From Paramecium pentaurelia (Eukaryota > Ciliophora > Oligohymenophorea > Peniculida > Parameciidae): 64,000 nt of DNA. This document shows, in pieces, positions 35,943 through 48,405 of the stretch; the first letter of the stretch is position 1, and every line of letters starts with the position of its first letter. The notes beneath the pieces are model-generated. The model was not told the DNA's origin. It made no database searches and worked only from the letters and a program-made list of their open reading frames with translations. The translations under genes and the position numbers were made by a program. The stretch is taken from positions 537,842 through 601,841 of the forward strand of contig CAJJDO010000031.1 of assembly GCA_905183005.1 (NCBI GenBank), in the 5' to 3' direction.

Positions 35943-37255
35943 ATGATTTCTAAATGCAAGTCTTGTAATGATGAAGGCTTCCTGACATGTCCTTTATGTC
36001 AGAAAATCTCATATTGTTCTAAAAAATGCCGTGATTATGATTGGTAATGATATGAATACTAATTAAGAGGGCTGTTTCTCATAAATTTGAATGCAAATCA
36101 GAACTACCCAAGAGAAATGTATCAGAATTTGAAATAGTCAATTAAGGATCACTAGGGAGAGGAAGTTTTGGTTGTGTGAAATTAGCTAGGGATAGATAGA
36201 CAGGTTTATTGTATGCAATGAAAATAGTAAAATAAGTTATTATTTATAGATTGAAAAATCAGATATTTCAATAGAAAATTTAAGAAGAGAAATACGAATA
36301 TAAAAAAGACTTCAACATCCTCATGTAATTCAGTTATTTGAATTTTTTGAAGATGAACAATACGTTTATTTAATTTTGGAGTATGCTGGTAATAAATTTT
36401 AATTAAATATAGAAAATGGTTCATTATTTGGATATTTGAGAAAGAGAAAGATTTTACCTGAAAATGAAGCTTTTGTTTATTTCTTTTAAACATGTCTTGG
36501 AATAGATTATTTACATAAAAAATAAATTATACATAGAGACTTAAAACCTGAAAATCTACTACTTGATAAAGATGGAAATATAAAAATTTGTGATTTTGGA
36601 TGGTCTGCAGAAATGATGATAACTTAAACAAGAAATACGTTTTGTGGAACAATAGATTATATGACTCCAGAAATGTTAGAAGATAAACCTCATGATTAAA
36701 CTCTTGATATGTGGTGTTTGGGAGTATTACTTTATGAATTAATTCATGGTTAAGCTCCTTTTAAAGGTAGAAATGATTTTGAAAAATGTTAAAATATTTT
36801 AAAGTAAGAATAATTTGAAATTACAGCTAGTGATTAAGTAAAATAATTTTATAATTTTGTAGGCTAAAGATTTGATTTTAGGACTTATGAAAAGAGATTC
36901 TAAGGATAGATTAACTATGGAATAAGTATTCATTCATCCTTGGATGTTGACTATGGCTAAAGGATATTAATTAGAAATTAAAGAATATATTTTTGAAGAG
37001 AAAAAAAATCTAGATTAATTAAGTAGTAGTTTAAGACTTGATACTAAATTTTCAAATACAAATACAACAACAACTAGATTATCTGGTTCAAATATGAAAT
37101 AAGAATGTGTTTCATTAGCATTTTCAATGTATTCAGATGAATTGTAGCCTCCTATACAAACTAGAATAACAAGAAGAACATAACATCCTGTTAGAAAAGA
37201 AAGTGGCTTCTTTGAAACACTTTTTTAAAATCTTGGTTGCACTAAAAGAAGTTGA
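35943..37255 (+). CDS. MYND zinc finger fused to Ser/Thr protein kinase
   Basis: About 404 aa with introns of 26, 23, 24 and 25 nt. Residues 1-45 are a MYND-type finger: CKSCNDEGFLTCPLCQ, then YCSKKCRDYDWAVSHKFEC, with all expected Cys/His ligands. The kinase follows at once: LGRGSFGCVKLARD P-loop, AMKI Lys, HRDLKPENLLLD catalytic loop, CDFGWS (DFG), TFCGTIDYMTPEML and DMWCLGVLLYEL. The DFGWS and CGTxDYxxPEM features resemble Aurora kinases. The tail has no known domain. The kinase should be active. The fusion is not something I know from animals, fungi or plants. Confidence 0.88.
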
Positions 37256-37348
37256 TTAAAAATATCATTTTTTTAAATATGTATTTTTTTGTACTATACT
37301 AAATTAATTTAATCAAATTATACTATATAATATTTATAAGAAATTGTA

Positions 37349-37781
37349 ATGATTGATTAGTAAACAAAAACACTTGATTAAATTTATGGATGCAATTTCA
37401 AAAGAGTACCATATCTTTATGGGGAAATGGAAGGAACAACTCCATTTCCCATAAATGAAGCAGATGAAGATTTGGATTCTGATAAATAATAATAAAACTA
37501 ACATAAAATAATATCCCCAATATAATTAAAGACACAATTAAAACCTCTAATTTAAAATAGAAAAAGAAGATAAACAGTTCATAAATCACCTGTTAATAAA
37601 TCTTAATTTGAAAATCATATTGGATTTAGAAATTCATTTTATAAGAGTAATAATAAAGTGAATTTGGTATCAAGATAGAGGGTTGAAGAATTAAAAAATT
37701 ATGAGATCTCGATGTTTACAAAATATGCTCAAAGATTCTAATTATAAAAGTAAGTACTATGGAATTGATTTGAATAGGTGA
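37349..37781 (+). CDS. small basic hypothetical protein
   Basis: 134 aa if the 28-nt intron at the 3' end is removed (stop 37779-37781); without splicing translation ends at TGA 37768-37770, only a few residues longer. Starts MIDQQTKTLDQIYGCNFKR, has YGEMEGTTPFPINEADED, and ends in a Lys/Arg-rich helix (RVEELKNYEISMFTKYAQRF). No recognised family. Confidence 0.5.
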
Positions 37782-37982
37782 TTTATAGTTTGAAAAGAGA
37801 TCTAATTTTGTAATTTAATAATTATTATTTATCATAAATTTAAAGATAACAGCTCAAATTTATATATCTATTTCTTCTTATTATACTACTAATATTTATC
37901 CTGCATTTTATTTTGATAAATTATTAGAATTATATAATGATGAATTATTGAAGAATCTTATAAAATAATATATAAAATAATC

Positions 37983-38438
37983 ATGGATTAAGAAATATTT
38001 ATTAAATAACCTTTGGATGATGATAAGATTGATTAATCTGAATAGTAAAGACATATTTAAATTTTTATAGATTATCTTAGTAAATGTAAAATGAGGAATC
38101 ACTAGAACATTTGGTTAATCAACTAATAAAAAATTAATAACCAAATGAGGATGATTAATTTAAATAATAAATTGGAAAGCGTAGAATTAATGACTAAAGG
38201 TAATTTTTCAACAATATCAATTTATCCTATCAGATTTACATTCTAAGAAGATAAGCGTATCTTGGAATTGGTTTAATAGGTTGGTCCAAATTTTAACAAA
38301 ATAGTCAAATAGTTTCCAGGAAAAACCATGAATATGATTAAAAATAGGTATTATAAAAAGCTGCGATACATTAAAGATGATCTTCAAAATGATCAAGAAT
38401 AAATGAAAAAGCATTCTAAATCGAAAAAAGCTAATTGA
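37983..38438 (+). CDS. small Myb/SANT DNA-binding protein
   Basis: 131 aa with introns of 26 and 34 nt. The C-terminal half holds one Myb repeat: FTFQEDKRILELVQQVGPNF, then NKIVKQFPGKTMNMIKNRYY and KKLRYI, with aromatic residues at the usual spacing. The N-terminal half is acidic/Gln-rich (PLDDDKIDQSEQQ). The tail is Lys-rich and could be a nuclear signal (KKHSKSKKAN). Likely a single-repeat Myb factor; targets unknown. Confidence 0.75.
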
Positions 38439-38581
38439 TTTTTTGATTTATTTATAGACTAACTATGCTACTTTTGTTTTTTTATGTAAATGCAATACAT
38501 TTTTAATATTATTTTATTCATATAAAAAAATTTTATTATTTTTATTAATTAAAATATTTTATATAAAACAATTTTACTTCT

Positions 38582-38923
38582 ATGCAATCATAAAAGAGAG
38601 GATAACAACATAAATAAGGATATTAAGCAGATTTAAATAAATATTTTGGAAAGAGATTAAAAATTAAGTTGAATGCAAAACGTACAATTATTGGTACTGT
38701 TATTGGGTAAAATCATATAATTATTAAAATTAGATTTGATATTTTTATGAATTTAGTGCTTGATCATTGTAAAGAATTGATTCCAGGATAAGGAGCAGAG
38801 AATAAAGATAATCTTTATCCAGGCTTTTCAAATGTCACAGATCAATTAGTTGATATTGGATAAGCAATTGTGAGAGGCAATTCAATAATTATGTGGGAAT
38901 GTTTAGATAAAGTTAAAGACTGA
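38582..38923 (+). CDS. small nuclear ribonucleoprotein G (SmG)
   Basis: 104 aa with one 27-nt intron. Sm1 reads KYFGKRLKIKLNAKRTIIGT then VIGFDIFMNLVLDHC, and Sm2 reads IGQAIVRGNSIIMWE, where IVRGNSII is the SmG hallmark. SmG is one of seven Sm proteins that ring the snRNAs of the spliceosome. Compared with the usual 76-aa protein there is an insert of about 20 residues between the two motifs (IPGQGAENKDNLYPGFSN) and a longer basic N-terminus. Confidence 0.88.
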
Positions 38924-39337
38924 CTGAATATATTAATAATACAATAAATACAAATTAATCCATTGATTTATTTGCTAATCTTACATTAATCCTATAATTG
39001 TGGCTAAATGATTAATAAAAATTAAAATATTTTGAATTCTTTCATTGTCAATTATGTTTGTCTCTGAGCACTTTAAATAAGATTTTTTAGAGAAATTAAA
39101 TGAATAGGAAAGTAAAAATAATAATAATTATTATTATAATCATAAATTCATAATTTATTTTAATGACATTATATGATTATATTATTAATAATCAAAGAAT
39201 ACAATAAAAAAGTAATAAATTAATTTGAAAATACTTTTTGTAATAATTAAAAATACATTTTATTTCTATATTCTGATACACTCATTATTTTCTTTGTTGA
39301 TATTTTAAGATGATGATAATGATAACTTTGAAATATA
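38924..39337. other. intergenic spacer
   Basis: About 410 bp, AT-rich. No supported gene. Confidence 0.4.
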
Positions 39338-39913
39338 ATGTCCAAGAGGAATTATTTATTTGAGGTTAGTTGAATAATTATATCAAAAAATTAATAGCAG
39401 GAATATTCAAGCCATTTTTGCCAAAATTTATTGAACTTTTTATTGGAAAAATATAGTGCAAGATCTCAGGATTTTAAATGCTCTTATATTATCAGGAATA
39501 TTGGAAGTTGTTTTAGTTATTTTGGAAGGATTATAAATCTAGTATTTAATTTTAACCATATATAATGGTTGAGACTCCTAAGCCTCTATAAAAGAGTTTT
39601 AGAATAATAGCAAAATTGTTTTTCATCTTAGGATTAAAGTTTTGGATTTCTTTTTATTGTTGTGGAATTGGTTTATGGATATTATTTGTGAAAATGCCTA
39701 TCATTTATTTAAATCCATAAAATGTTGAAAATTATTCCAATGATTTATCAGAATTTATCTTTAAGAGACAATAAGAAATTTTGGAGAATTATTTCTGATT
39801 GTATAAAAATATTTCTAAATTATATTAAATTACACATAATTTATAATATAAATTCTAAAGATTTCTTAAATAATCTTGTGATAGACATCTTAATTAAATT
39901 AGAAGATAAATGA
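39338..39913 (+). CDS. unresolved ORF with an in-frame TGA
   Basis: From ATG 39338 a 32-nt intron can be removed, after which the frame reads SSHFCQNLLNFLLEKYSARS and NIGSCFSYFGRIINLVF, reaching TGA 39689-39691. The same frame then stays open with LSLRDNKKFWRIISDCIKIF until TGA 39911-39913. A second frame is also open and hydrophobic across the middle (IIAKLFFILGLKFWISFYCC). The helical pattern is reminiscent of PEX11-type membrane peroxins, but this is weak. Possible pseudogene, sequence error or wrong intron. Confidence 0.3.
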
Positions 39914-40318
39914 ATAAGGTTTAGATTGTAAATGATTTTGATATTAAGTAGTAATATATAATTTTACTTAATCAAAATGAAAAGTAAATAATAACTATTA
40001 ATCATATTAATCGATTTTAGATGAATTATTAAGTACATATGTGTTCTTATTAAAAATAATTAAGAATCGATATATTTACAAACAAAGGTTTTGAGAATAT
40101 ATTTTAAATCCGCCTATTTGTAAAATAAAGAATTTCTCCATTTTTTAAATAATAAATCTTATAAGCTCATTGTCTTGATTAAAGATAGTTTAAAATTTTT
40201 ATTTTCTTTCATTTCTTTAAACATATGTTATGCAATATAAAAATAGATTACGTCAGCATTTATTAGAGATATAAAAAAAAACTCATTTTAGATAATTAAA
40301 TAATTCTAATTTCTTTTA
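39914..40318. other. intergenic spacer
   Basis: About 400 bp of AT-rich sequence upstream of the ABC transporter. No supported gene. Confidence 0.4.
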
Positions 40319-43300
40319 ATGGCTTCTATTGCCTAATAGATACTTGTAGTCTTCTAAAAGAATTACATTGTGTATTTCTAAGAAAAGCAGTTCATCGGTG
40401 AATTTTTGGTGCCAATAATTGTGTTTGTTATGCTAATGGTAGCATGTAATAATTTAAGAATATTCTTAAATTTTAGAAAAAGAAAATAATCCTGTTTTCC
40501 TTGAAATTATGGCTGAATTTGTACCTATGACCTTTCTAGCCACATCTAGATATATTGTAATATAAATGATAGCTGAAAAAAGTGAAAGACAAAAAGAGAT
40601 TTAAAAGGTAAAGAATATATATAATAGAATAGATTATGGGTTTGAAAGGATCAGCATATTAATTAGGATGGCTTCTATTTAATTTTTCAAGATTATTATC
40701 AGTTTGTTTTGTATTTTTGTTGTTAACAGTACCTACTCATTGTTTTTAACATCCTAAAGGTGGTAAAAATTATTTGGATGGAGGTTAAATAGTAGGAAGT
40801 TTTATTTTATTTGGCTTAAGTTAATGCTCTTAATCTTATTTTATAACTGCTTTGTTTGATTAGCCAAGAAGTGGAGCAGACATGTCAGTAATAGTAACAA
40901 TAATTGGTTCATTTGGTGCATAACTATTAAATGTTGAATAAATTAATAGGTATAAATATGTGTAATAAATATAGTAATGCAGGACTTCTTATATTACTTG
41001 GGTTTTGTTTTCCTACATTTGGATTTGATATATATATTTTTCCTTAATTGGGAGGTATAATTATTAAAGATTGGGGAATTTCTGTAGGAGGTTATTTTGT
41101 ATTGTAAGCATCATCTGCATTGATATATGCATTTCTCTATTATTATTTGGAATAAGTGTTACCAAATGAATACGGTACAAATAAACATCCTCTTTTTTTC
41201 CTTGGTTGTAAATATCAAACTGAAAATGATGTGTTATCATCATCATATGAATTAGGAGGAATGGGAAAACCATTTATTAGCAATAGACAATCAGAATTTT
41301 AAGAGGATGCAAGTTCTGCTATATATCATGAAGTTTTTGAAAATATAAAACAAGTCAAAGTAAATTATATATATATATTTTAGAGATCCATCTAAATTAA
41401 AAATGTTAGAAAAAGTTATGGTGAATTAAAAGCTGTTGATGGAGTTACATTATAAATATATGATTCACAAATTCTCTGTTTGTTAGGTCATAATGGGGCT
41501 GGTAAAACAACATTGATCTCTTTATTAACTGGATTAATCAAAAAGGATAGTGGACTAATATCATATTATAATACAGATACTGATTTTGAGAATATTAGAT
41601 CTTATTTGGGTATCTGTCCTCAAAGAGATGTTCTCTATGATTCATTGACATGTGATTAACATTTATGGTATTATGGAAAAATAAAAGGAATTGAGGATAA
41701 ATAACTATATTTAGATATTGATTTGATAATTAATAAATGTGATCTTTTAAATGATAGAACTAAACTTGCTAAGAATTTATCTGGAGGAACTAAAAGAAAA
41801 TTAAGTTTAGCTTTATCTTTAATTGGTTAATCAAAAGTCATATTTTTGGATGAACCTACATCAGGAATGGATCCAATTTCGAGGAAAAAGATTTGGGATA
41901 TTTTAATATAAGTGAAGAGTGAAGGAAAAAGTTTAGTTTTAACAACTCATCATTTAGATGAAGCTGAGGTTCTTTCAGAAAGAATAGCTATAATGGCTAA
42001 AGGAAAATTATTAACTGTAGGTTCAGTTGATTTTGTTAAAGTCAATTTTGGAATTGGTTATCATCTTAATATTTATAATAAAGGAAGTTAGGATTGGGAG
42101 AAAAAATCCAAAAATTTATAAGCTCTTACAAAAAAATGTGTTCCTTCTTCAAGAGAAAATGCTTAAACTCCTTCAGAATGTTTAAGTTTCTCAATAAATT
42201 TTGATAAAAAAGAAGAACTATTACCTTTATTTCAATAATTAGAGAAGGATCCATAAATTGAATTGAATTTAATTATGAATACTTTAGAAGAAGCATTTAT
42301 AAATATTGGAATGGATGAAGAGTCTTTCTTAAAAAAAAAAGTATAAGGTCTATAAAATACTTAAGATGGTACTTAAGTAAATTTGAATGAAGAATTAAAT
42401 AAAATAGTCCCTCCTTCTTGTTTAAGTAGACCACCTGTTTTTGATTTTGGTCTATAATTATGGTCATGCATTTTAAAAAAGCATTATAATGTAACAACAA
42501 AAAGACTTATTGTTGGAATTATAATGCCTGCAGTTTTTATAATTTTAGGACCACTTTTAACTACAGTATATTATAAATCATTTGTTGAAAAAAATGCTGA
42601 ATTATATGAAAATGAATTTTATGAGAATGCATTAGCTGTTTTTGATTCATATGGCTATATAATTTTAGGAATAGCTATAGCTAGCTCTTAGATAGGTAGT
42701 CAACCTGTTGAAGAAAGAGAAAAAAAGCAGAAATATGCATTAAATGTTATGGGTTGTAGAATATTACCATTTTGGTTAGGCTATTATATTTATGATTTGA
42801 TAATAAGTGTAATTTTGCTTATCATCTTTATAATCACAGTAGTTGCTTGTGGTTACTCATAATTAAACAATGCAGTTTTTTATACATTAGTATTTTTTAA
42901 CTTCTTTGCTTATTTACCATTCTCATATATGTTATCTTGGATGTTTAATTCATTTAATTCTGCTGTTAAATCTTTACTAATAATTTAAGTTATTGGCTTT
43001 TATTTGATTGCTATCATCATTTATTTAGTTTCATTTAAGAATGAAGCTGGATTATGGATACTAACATTTTTATGTCCTTCTTTATCCTTTTTTTCAGGAT
43101 GTGTAACATTTTTGAATAGTTTAGAACTAATTGGGGCAGATGATAAGGTATAAAGTTTAAGTGCTTTTGGTGATGATGTTTAGCCTTACATTTTTATAAT
43201 AATTCTATTTTTATAAGGTATTGCTTACTTTGGAATTACTTTATTACTTGATAATAGACAATTATTGGCAGCTAATAACAGTGGTTAATTAGGGACAATT

Positions 43301-44409
43301 TATGATTAAGATGTATTGACAGAAGAATAAAGAGTTTTAGATCCAAGATGTTAAGATAGAATTATAGCTAGAAAGATTTCAAAAACATATGCAAATGGAT
43401 TTTAAGCAGTCAAAGGAACATCCTTTGGTGTTGAACCAGGAACAATTTTTGGATTATTAGGACCTAATGGAGCTGGTAAATCAACTACATTCAATATGAT
43501 TACATCAAGATTAAAGCCATCTTCAGGAAATATTTACTTAGAATAGGAAGAAATTAAAAAAGGATTAGGAGAAGTGTATTAAAATGTTGGAATTTGTCCA
43601 TAATTTGATAGTTTATATGATATTGTATCTGTAAGAAAACATCTTTAATTATGGGGATATTTAAAGGGATTAAAAGGATAAGAATTAGAAGAGTCAATTT
43701 TATATTTCTTAAAGGTGATGTAATTAGAAAACTATGAAAATTCATTAGCTGGATAATTAAGTGGAGGAAATAAAAGAAAGTTATGTGTAGCATTAGCTCT
43801 TATGGGTGGAACAAATATGTAATTCTTTGATGAACCCTCTTCTGGTGTTGATCCAATAGCTCGTAGATTTTTATGGAATGCTATCCAATAAGGTGTTAAA
43901 TTAAGATAGAGTTCTGTTATTTTAACAACACATACTATGGATGAAGCTGAAAGTCTATGTAATAAAATTGCAATTTAAGTTAATGGATCTTTTGCTTGTA
44001 TTGGAACAGTTTAACATTTAAAATAAAAATTTGGAGAAGGATATAGAATTTTAATAGATCCCATTAACTAAGTATATTATTATTATATTTTTAGGAAAGT
44101 ATTTAATAAATAGAATAATAATTAACACAGAATTTTGGAAATATAGATTTTAGATAAGATGAACATACTGGAAAGATTATTTGTAAGTTTCCTTTAAAAG
44201 GATTCTAATTTTATCAAACTTTCTACATCTTCTAATAAATCTTATAAAATGATTTGAAACTAATCAAAGATTTTTAGATAAGTTAACCCAACCTAGAATA
44301 AATATTTGTTTAATTTGCTGCTTAACAAGCTGCTGAACAAGAGAAAGTAAAAATACAACAGAATTGTTGTTCAATACCAATTCTTTGTGGAAATGATGAG
44401 GATAATTGA
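40319..44409 (+). CDS. ABCA-family full ABC transporter
   Basis: About 1300 aa with several short introns. Order: TMD1 (EFLVPIIVFVMLMVA early, then LLFNFSRLLSVCFVFLLL), NBD1, TMD2 and NBD2. NBD1 has Walker A GHNGAGKTTL, signature LSGGTKRKLSLALSL and Walker B VIFLDEPTSGMDP. NBD2 has GPNGAGKSTTFNMIT, LSGGNKRKLCVALALMGG and QFFDEPSSGVDPIARR; the two Ser-Ser-Gly D-loop residues replace Thr-Ser-Gly. The GMDPxxRR/K motif after Walker B places it in ABCA. TMD1 is short and lacks the large ABCA extracellular loop. ABCA proteins export or flip lipids; the substrate here is unknown. The C-terminus ends with a Cys pair and acidic residues. Confidence 0.9.
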
Positions 44410-44484
44410 TAATTTAAATTTTTTTATAAGTTTTTTTACAATTTATGAATTGAAATTATATAATATACATATATAGGAATTAAT

Positions 44485-44898
44485 TCAATTTTGTCTAATT
44501 TATTAATACTTATTATTTTGATATTTTTTACCCTCACCTTCTAGATTAAATACATTGCTTAAATTAATGCTTTCGTTAACTTCACCAGGATTATAATTTT
44601 CATTATTATCATTATTATCATTTTTTTTTTCTGGCTCTTCTTCAATAACAAAAAATTCTTTCTTTGTAGTTGATGTATCCATTCTATTTTACAATTTTTC
44701 ATGATCTTGAATTTTTTCAGACTTAGGAACATCTTTGAAATTTTTGGAATTATTTATATATTTAGGTTACGAATTCTATTTTCTTCTGCATAATCTATAT
44801 ATAAATAGTCCAATTATTAATATTACAAAGAATGTTACTAATATGATGATAATCCATTCAATTTAAGAATCAAGTTGTACAAGAATTCTTGAAACCAT
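44485..44898 (-). CDS. single-pass membrane protein, hypothetical
   Basis: 137 aa, no intron. MVSRILVQLDSQIEW leads into one TM helix (IIIILVTFFVILIIGLFIY) followed by a basic stop-transfer (RLCRRKQNS) and a charged, Asn/Glu-rich cytosolic tail. No domain recognised. Convergent with the ABC transporter, 75 nt between stops. Confidence 0.6.
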
Positions 44899-44956
44899 TT
44901 ACTATAAGTTTTAATTTAAATAAACAATTAATATATATCTATAATGACTAAGGATC

Positions 44957-46580
44957 TCATAATTTTTACAATTATCTCCATTTACTTGTTATCCTATCCA
45001 AAATCTTCCTCCAATCATCCTTTTATTATTTTTCAACCAATATTTACTAAACTTCGATTTCTGTAATTTTAACAATATTTTTATGAATAATTTATTAATC
45101 TAATAACAATTCAATTGCAATAAGTGAAGAATAACTAATTAAATTATTATTAATATTATACTGTTATTCTTCAACAGCCTTCTTTTTTAAATCATCAAAA
45201 CTATCTCCAATGATTTTAATAATTTTATTAGTTAAATTCTCTTCTAATTTATTTCTTTCAACATCACTTATTTCTCCATCATATTAAATTGAATCTTTGA
45301 AAAATGCATCCTTACAATTTGCAAAAAATATCTTATAATATTCTTATTCATTTTTTGTATAATTCAATATATTCCATTTTGTACCTTTAATTAACATATC
45401 TTCTCCAGAATCACATGTTTCTTCAATTAATTAAACCAAAAGATAACTATAAGCTAATACAAGTCTTGATAATTAAAGAATACATTCTTCAATAGATTGA
45501 TCTACCCTAAATATTCTTTTTAATTAATCTAATTTTTGATATAATTCTAAATTAACAAAATGACGAAAAGCAATATCCTATTTCATTTATTATAAAAATA
45601 TTAATTATTTACACAATTGATCTCCAGTCATTTTTTATTATTATTTTTACATCCAACTAATGTTTTAATCATTATACAATTTCTATAATGTTGGATTATT
45701 AGAAACCAAACCTTTTTCCATACTTTCAAACATCTAAAATACTTGATCCCATTAAATCCTTTCAGATTCTTCCACTATTAAAGCTTTAGTTAAAAATTCT
45801 CTTGTAAATTCTGTTATACCGTTATGCTTAAACACTAAAGGTTTCATTAAAATGTTTTTTAACAAATCCTATTCATCTCTTCCTTTCCAAGGAACATCAT
45901 GAAATACCATTTCATAAAATATGACTCCTATAGACCATATATCACATTTTGTAGAATATGTTTTCCTCTAAAGAATTTAAGGTGCCATATATAAAGGAGA
46001 TCCTACACAAGATCGAAGTAATTAAGATGTATAATTATCAACGTATTTTGCAAATCCAAAATCTAATTAAAGATCTAAATTAAATTGATACCAGCTATTT
46101 TAACTATACCTTCATGATTGAGGATATTAGCAGGCTTTAAATCTCTATGAATTACTCCTTATTTAACTAATTCTTTAAAACCATTTATAATTTATAACAT
46201 AATTCCTTAAGTCTATTGAATAAATATTGTGATACTTCTTATTCAGATATTCTTTTTTTTTAAATGAATTCTTTTAAATCTCCATCTTTACAAAGTTCTG
46301 TAATTATATATAAAGATCTTTGTGTTGTAATCAAATCAATAAATCGCACAATATTAGGATGATTGAATTTCTTAAGTATCTCAATTTCACTAACTATTTG
46401 ATTCCTTAAATAAGTATCTCTTTCAAAAAGTGCCAAATCCATTTTCTTAATTGCAACAATTTCATTAGACTTTATGTCCATTCCTTAAAACACTTTACCA
46501 TAGGCCCCTTCTCCCAAACAATGCCTCTCATTATATTAGTATTGGCCAATCTATTTAACTGATCTATTCAATTGACTCAT
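44957..46580 (-). CDS. ULK/ATG1-type Ser/Thr protein kinase
   Basis: Roughly 510-520 aa. Kinase domain at the N-terminus: HCLGEGAYGKVFQG, VAIKKMD, FNHPNIVRFIDL, GVIHRDLKPANIL, IADFGFAKYVD, CVGSPLYMAPQIL. The GSPLYMAP motif and the DFGFA element are typical of the ULK/ATG1 group; the usual Glu of APE is Gln here. The C-terminal 230 residues are helical (FVNLELYQKLDQLKRIF, SRLVLAYSYLLVQLIEE) and may be a MIT-like or EAT-like region that binds partners. Possibly autophagy-related, but ciliates have many ULK paralogues with other roles. The 59-nt gap to the neighbour's start is tight. Confidence 0.8.
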
Positions 46581-46873
46581 AAGAAGGATATAATAGGTAT
46601 ATTTATAAATAATATATATATATATAATATATGTTAATAAAATATGTACATTAACTATTGAAAAATGAATAGAGATTTATTTTGAATATGAGACTGACAT
46701 TTATGTATATGTATATTTTCACAATAATACTACTATCCTTATCCGTTTTAATAATATAATATATAAATCATGAAATCATATGGTGATATTTCAGGTTTAA
46801 TTATGACGGATTACTATTAATTTAAATTGAGAATTGTTAGTAAAGATAAGCATAAATATTTTTACAAAATATT

Positions 46874-47976
46874 ATGAACAATATCGATTAATTCTTCATT
46901 TCTCATATATAAAAGTTTGTTCCATCTTGGAGCCATCTTTAAAGTGATGATTTGAGAATTACAAAGACTATAGGAATAACAAATAAGACTTATATTATTG
47001 AAGCTGATGCTACTCCAAGCAAAATAATCTTTCGTCATTTTGGTGAAGTCGGAGTTGGATTATTTTTGAACAGAGAATAAGAATTACACATTGCAAGATA
47101 AGTTGCTAAATGTAAAATGGGCCCTCATTTTTATGGTCACACTTAACATGTAACTACCATTTTAATATTAAAAGGTTCGTTTAGAAGAATACATTGAAAA
47201 TGAGGTCATGAGTCAAGAGTCAATGAAAGATCCTGAGACTTACACATTAGTGGCTTAGACCTTGTGTAAGTTTCATTAGATAGATATATCTGGTCAAATG
47301 AATGACAGAACACCTTTGTTTGAAAAACATTTGCAAGAAAATTCAGACTTCTTATAGTAAGTAAGAGAGAAAGTTTGTTCGAACTTATTCTCTGAAGATG
47401 AAAGATCTATTCTATCTAACATGGCCCATTGGTTCTCGGAAGAGGAAGTTAAATTTTTGCAATCAGTGTTACCAAAAGATGACATTGTATTTTCCCATAA
47501 CGATCTATTAGCAAATAACATCTTATTGATTCCACCTGTAATAATCATTTCTTATCATCAATTAGAACTTTGATAAGGTTGTATTTATCGATTTTGAGTA
47601 TTCTTCTTATAACTTCAGAGGATTTGATATAGCTAATTATTTCAATGAATCACAATTTAGTTATCTAAACCCAAATCCACCTTATTTTTATATAGAAGAA
47701 GGAATGATTGATGAGGATATCTTAAAAGACTTTGTTAAAGTTTATATCGAAAAGTCAGGATTGGATTTAGACTACTAAAATTTATTACACTAAGTTTATA
47801 TTGGATAGTTATTCTCACATTTCTTTTGGGCGTAAATAATTAATTTTATAATTTATAGAGCATGGGGAATCATTATGGCAAAATCAAATGATATTGTATT
47901 TGATTATCTTGCTTTTGTAGAAGTTAGATATCACAAATATTACTAACTAAAGAAGCATCTTTTTGGAAAAAAATGA
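46874..47976 (+). CDS. choline/ethanolamine kinase
   Basis: 340 aa with introns of 25, 28 and 27 nt. The Brenner phosphotransferase motif reads VFSHNDLLANNILL, the choline-kinase motif VFIDFEYSSYNFRGFDIANY follows after the second intron, and the N-lobe has NKTYIIEADATPSKIIFRHF. Length is close to the family's 350-450 aa. It phosphorylates choline and/or ethanolamine, the first step of the CDP pathways for phosphatidylcholine and phosphatidylethanolamine. Ethanolamine preference is plausible but not shown by sequence. ATG 46874 is chosen; the ATG upstream at about 46769 runs into TGA. Confidence 0.9.
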
Positions 47977-48405
47977 TAACATAATAAAAGTTTTATTAAT
48001 ATATTTATTTTAATAGTCTATTTAAACTTGTTTAATTAATACAATTGTTCTGGAAAATTTAATTAATTTAATTATCTAAAAACGATTTATTTTAATTTCT
48101 TAATAGATGACTTTAAAATTTCATTCCATTGTTTTAAGTAATGGAGAATATATAAATTTATATAAAATTAGTAAGACTTGAAGTTTTTAAAATTTTAGAG
48201 TCTATAAATTATTTATTTTCTATTTTTCATAAAATTTGGAATAATTTAGAGTAAATATTTTAACTAAAGTCTAACAGCTAAGCAAATCTATTAAAATATG
48301 TTTTTTTAGGTTTATAGAAAAGAATTGAGAATTTATTTTTATTTTTAAAATGGTTTATTAAAATATTTGTAAAAAAATGTAAAAATCAAGAACTTAGTAT
48401 ATGAT
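47977..48405. other. intergenic spacer
   Basis: About 430 bp, AT-rich, convergent. No supported gene. Confidence 0.4.

Noticed and set aside
39689..39691. Selenocysteine codon
   Set aside because: No Sec-protein family, Cys homologue or SECIS-like hairpin is visible downstream.
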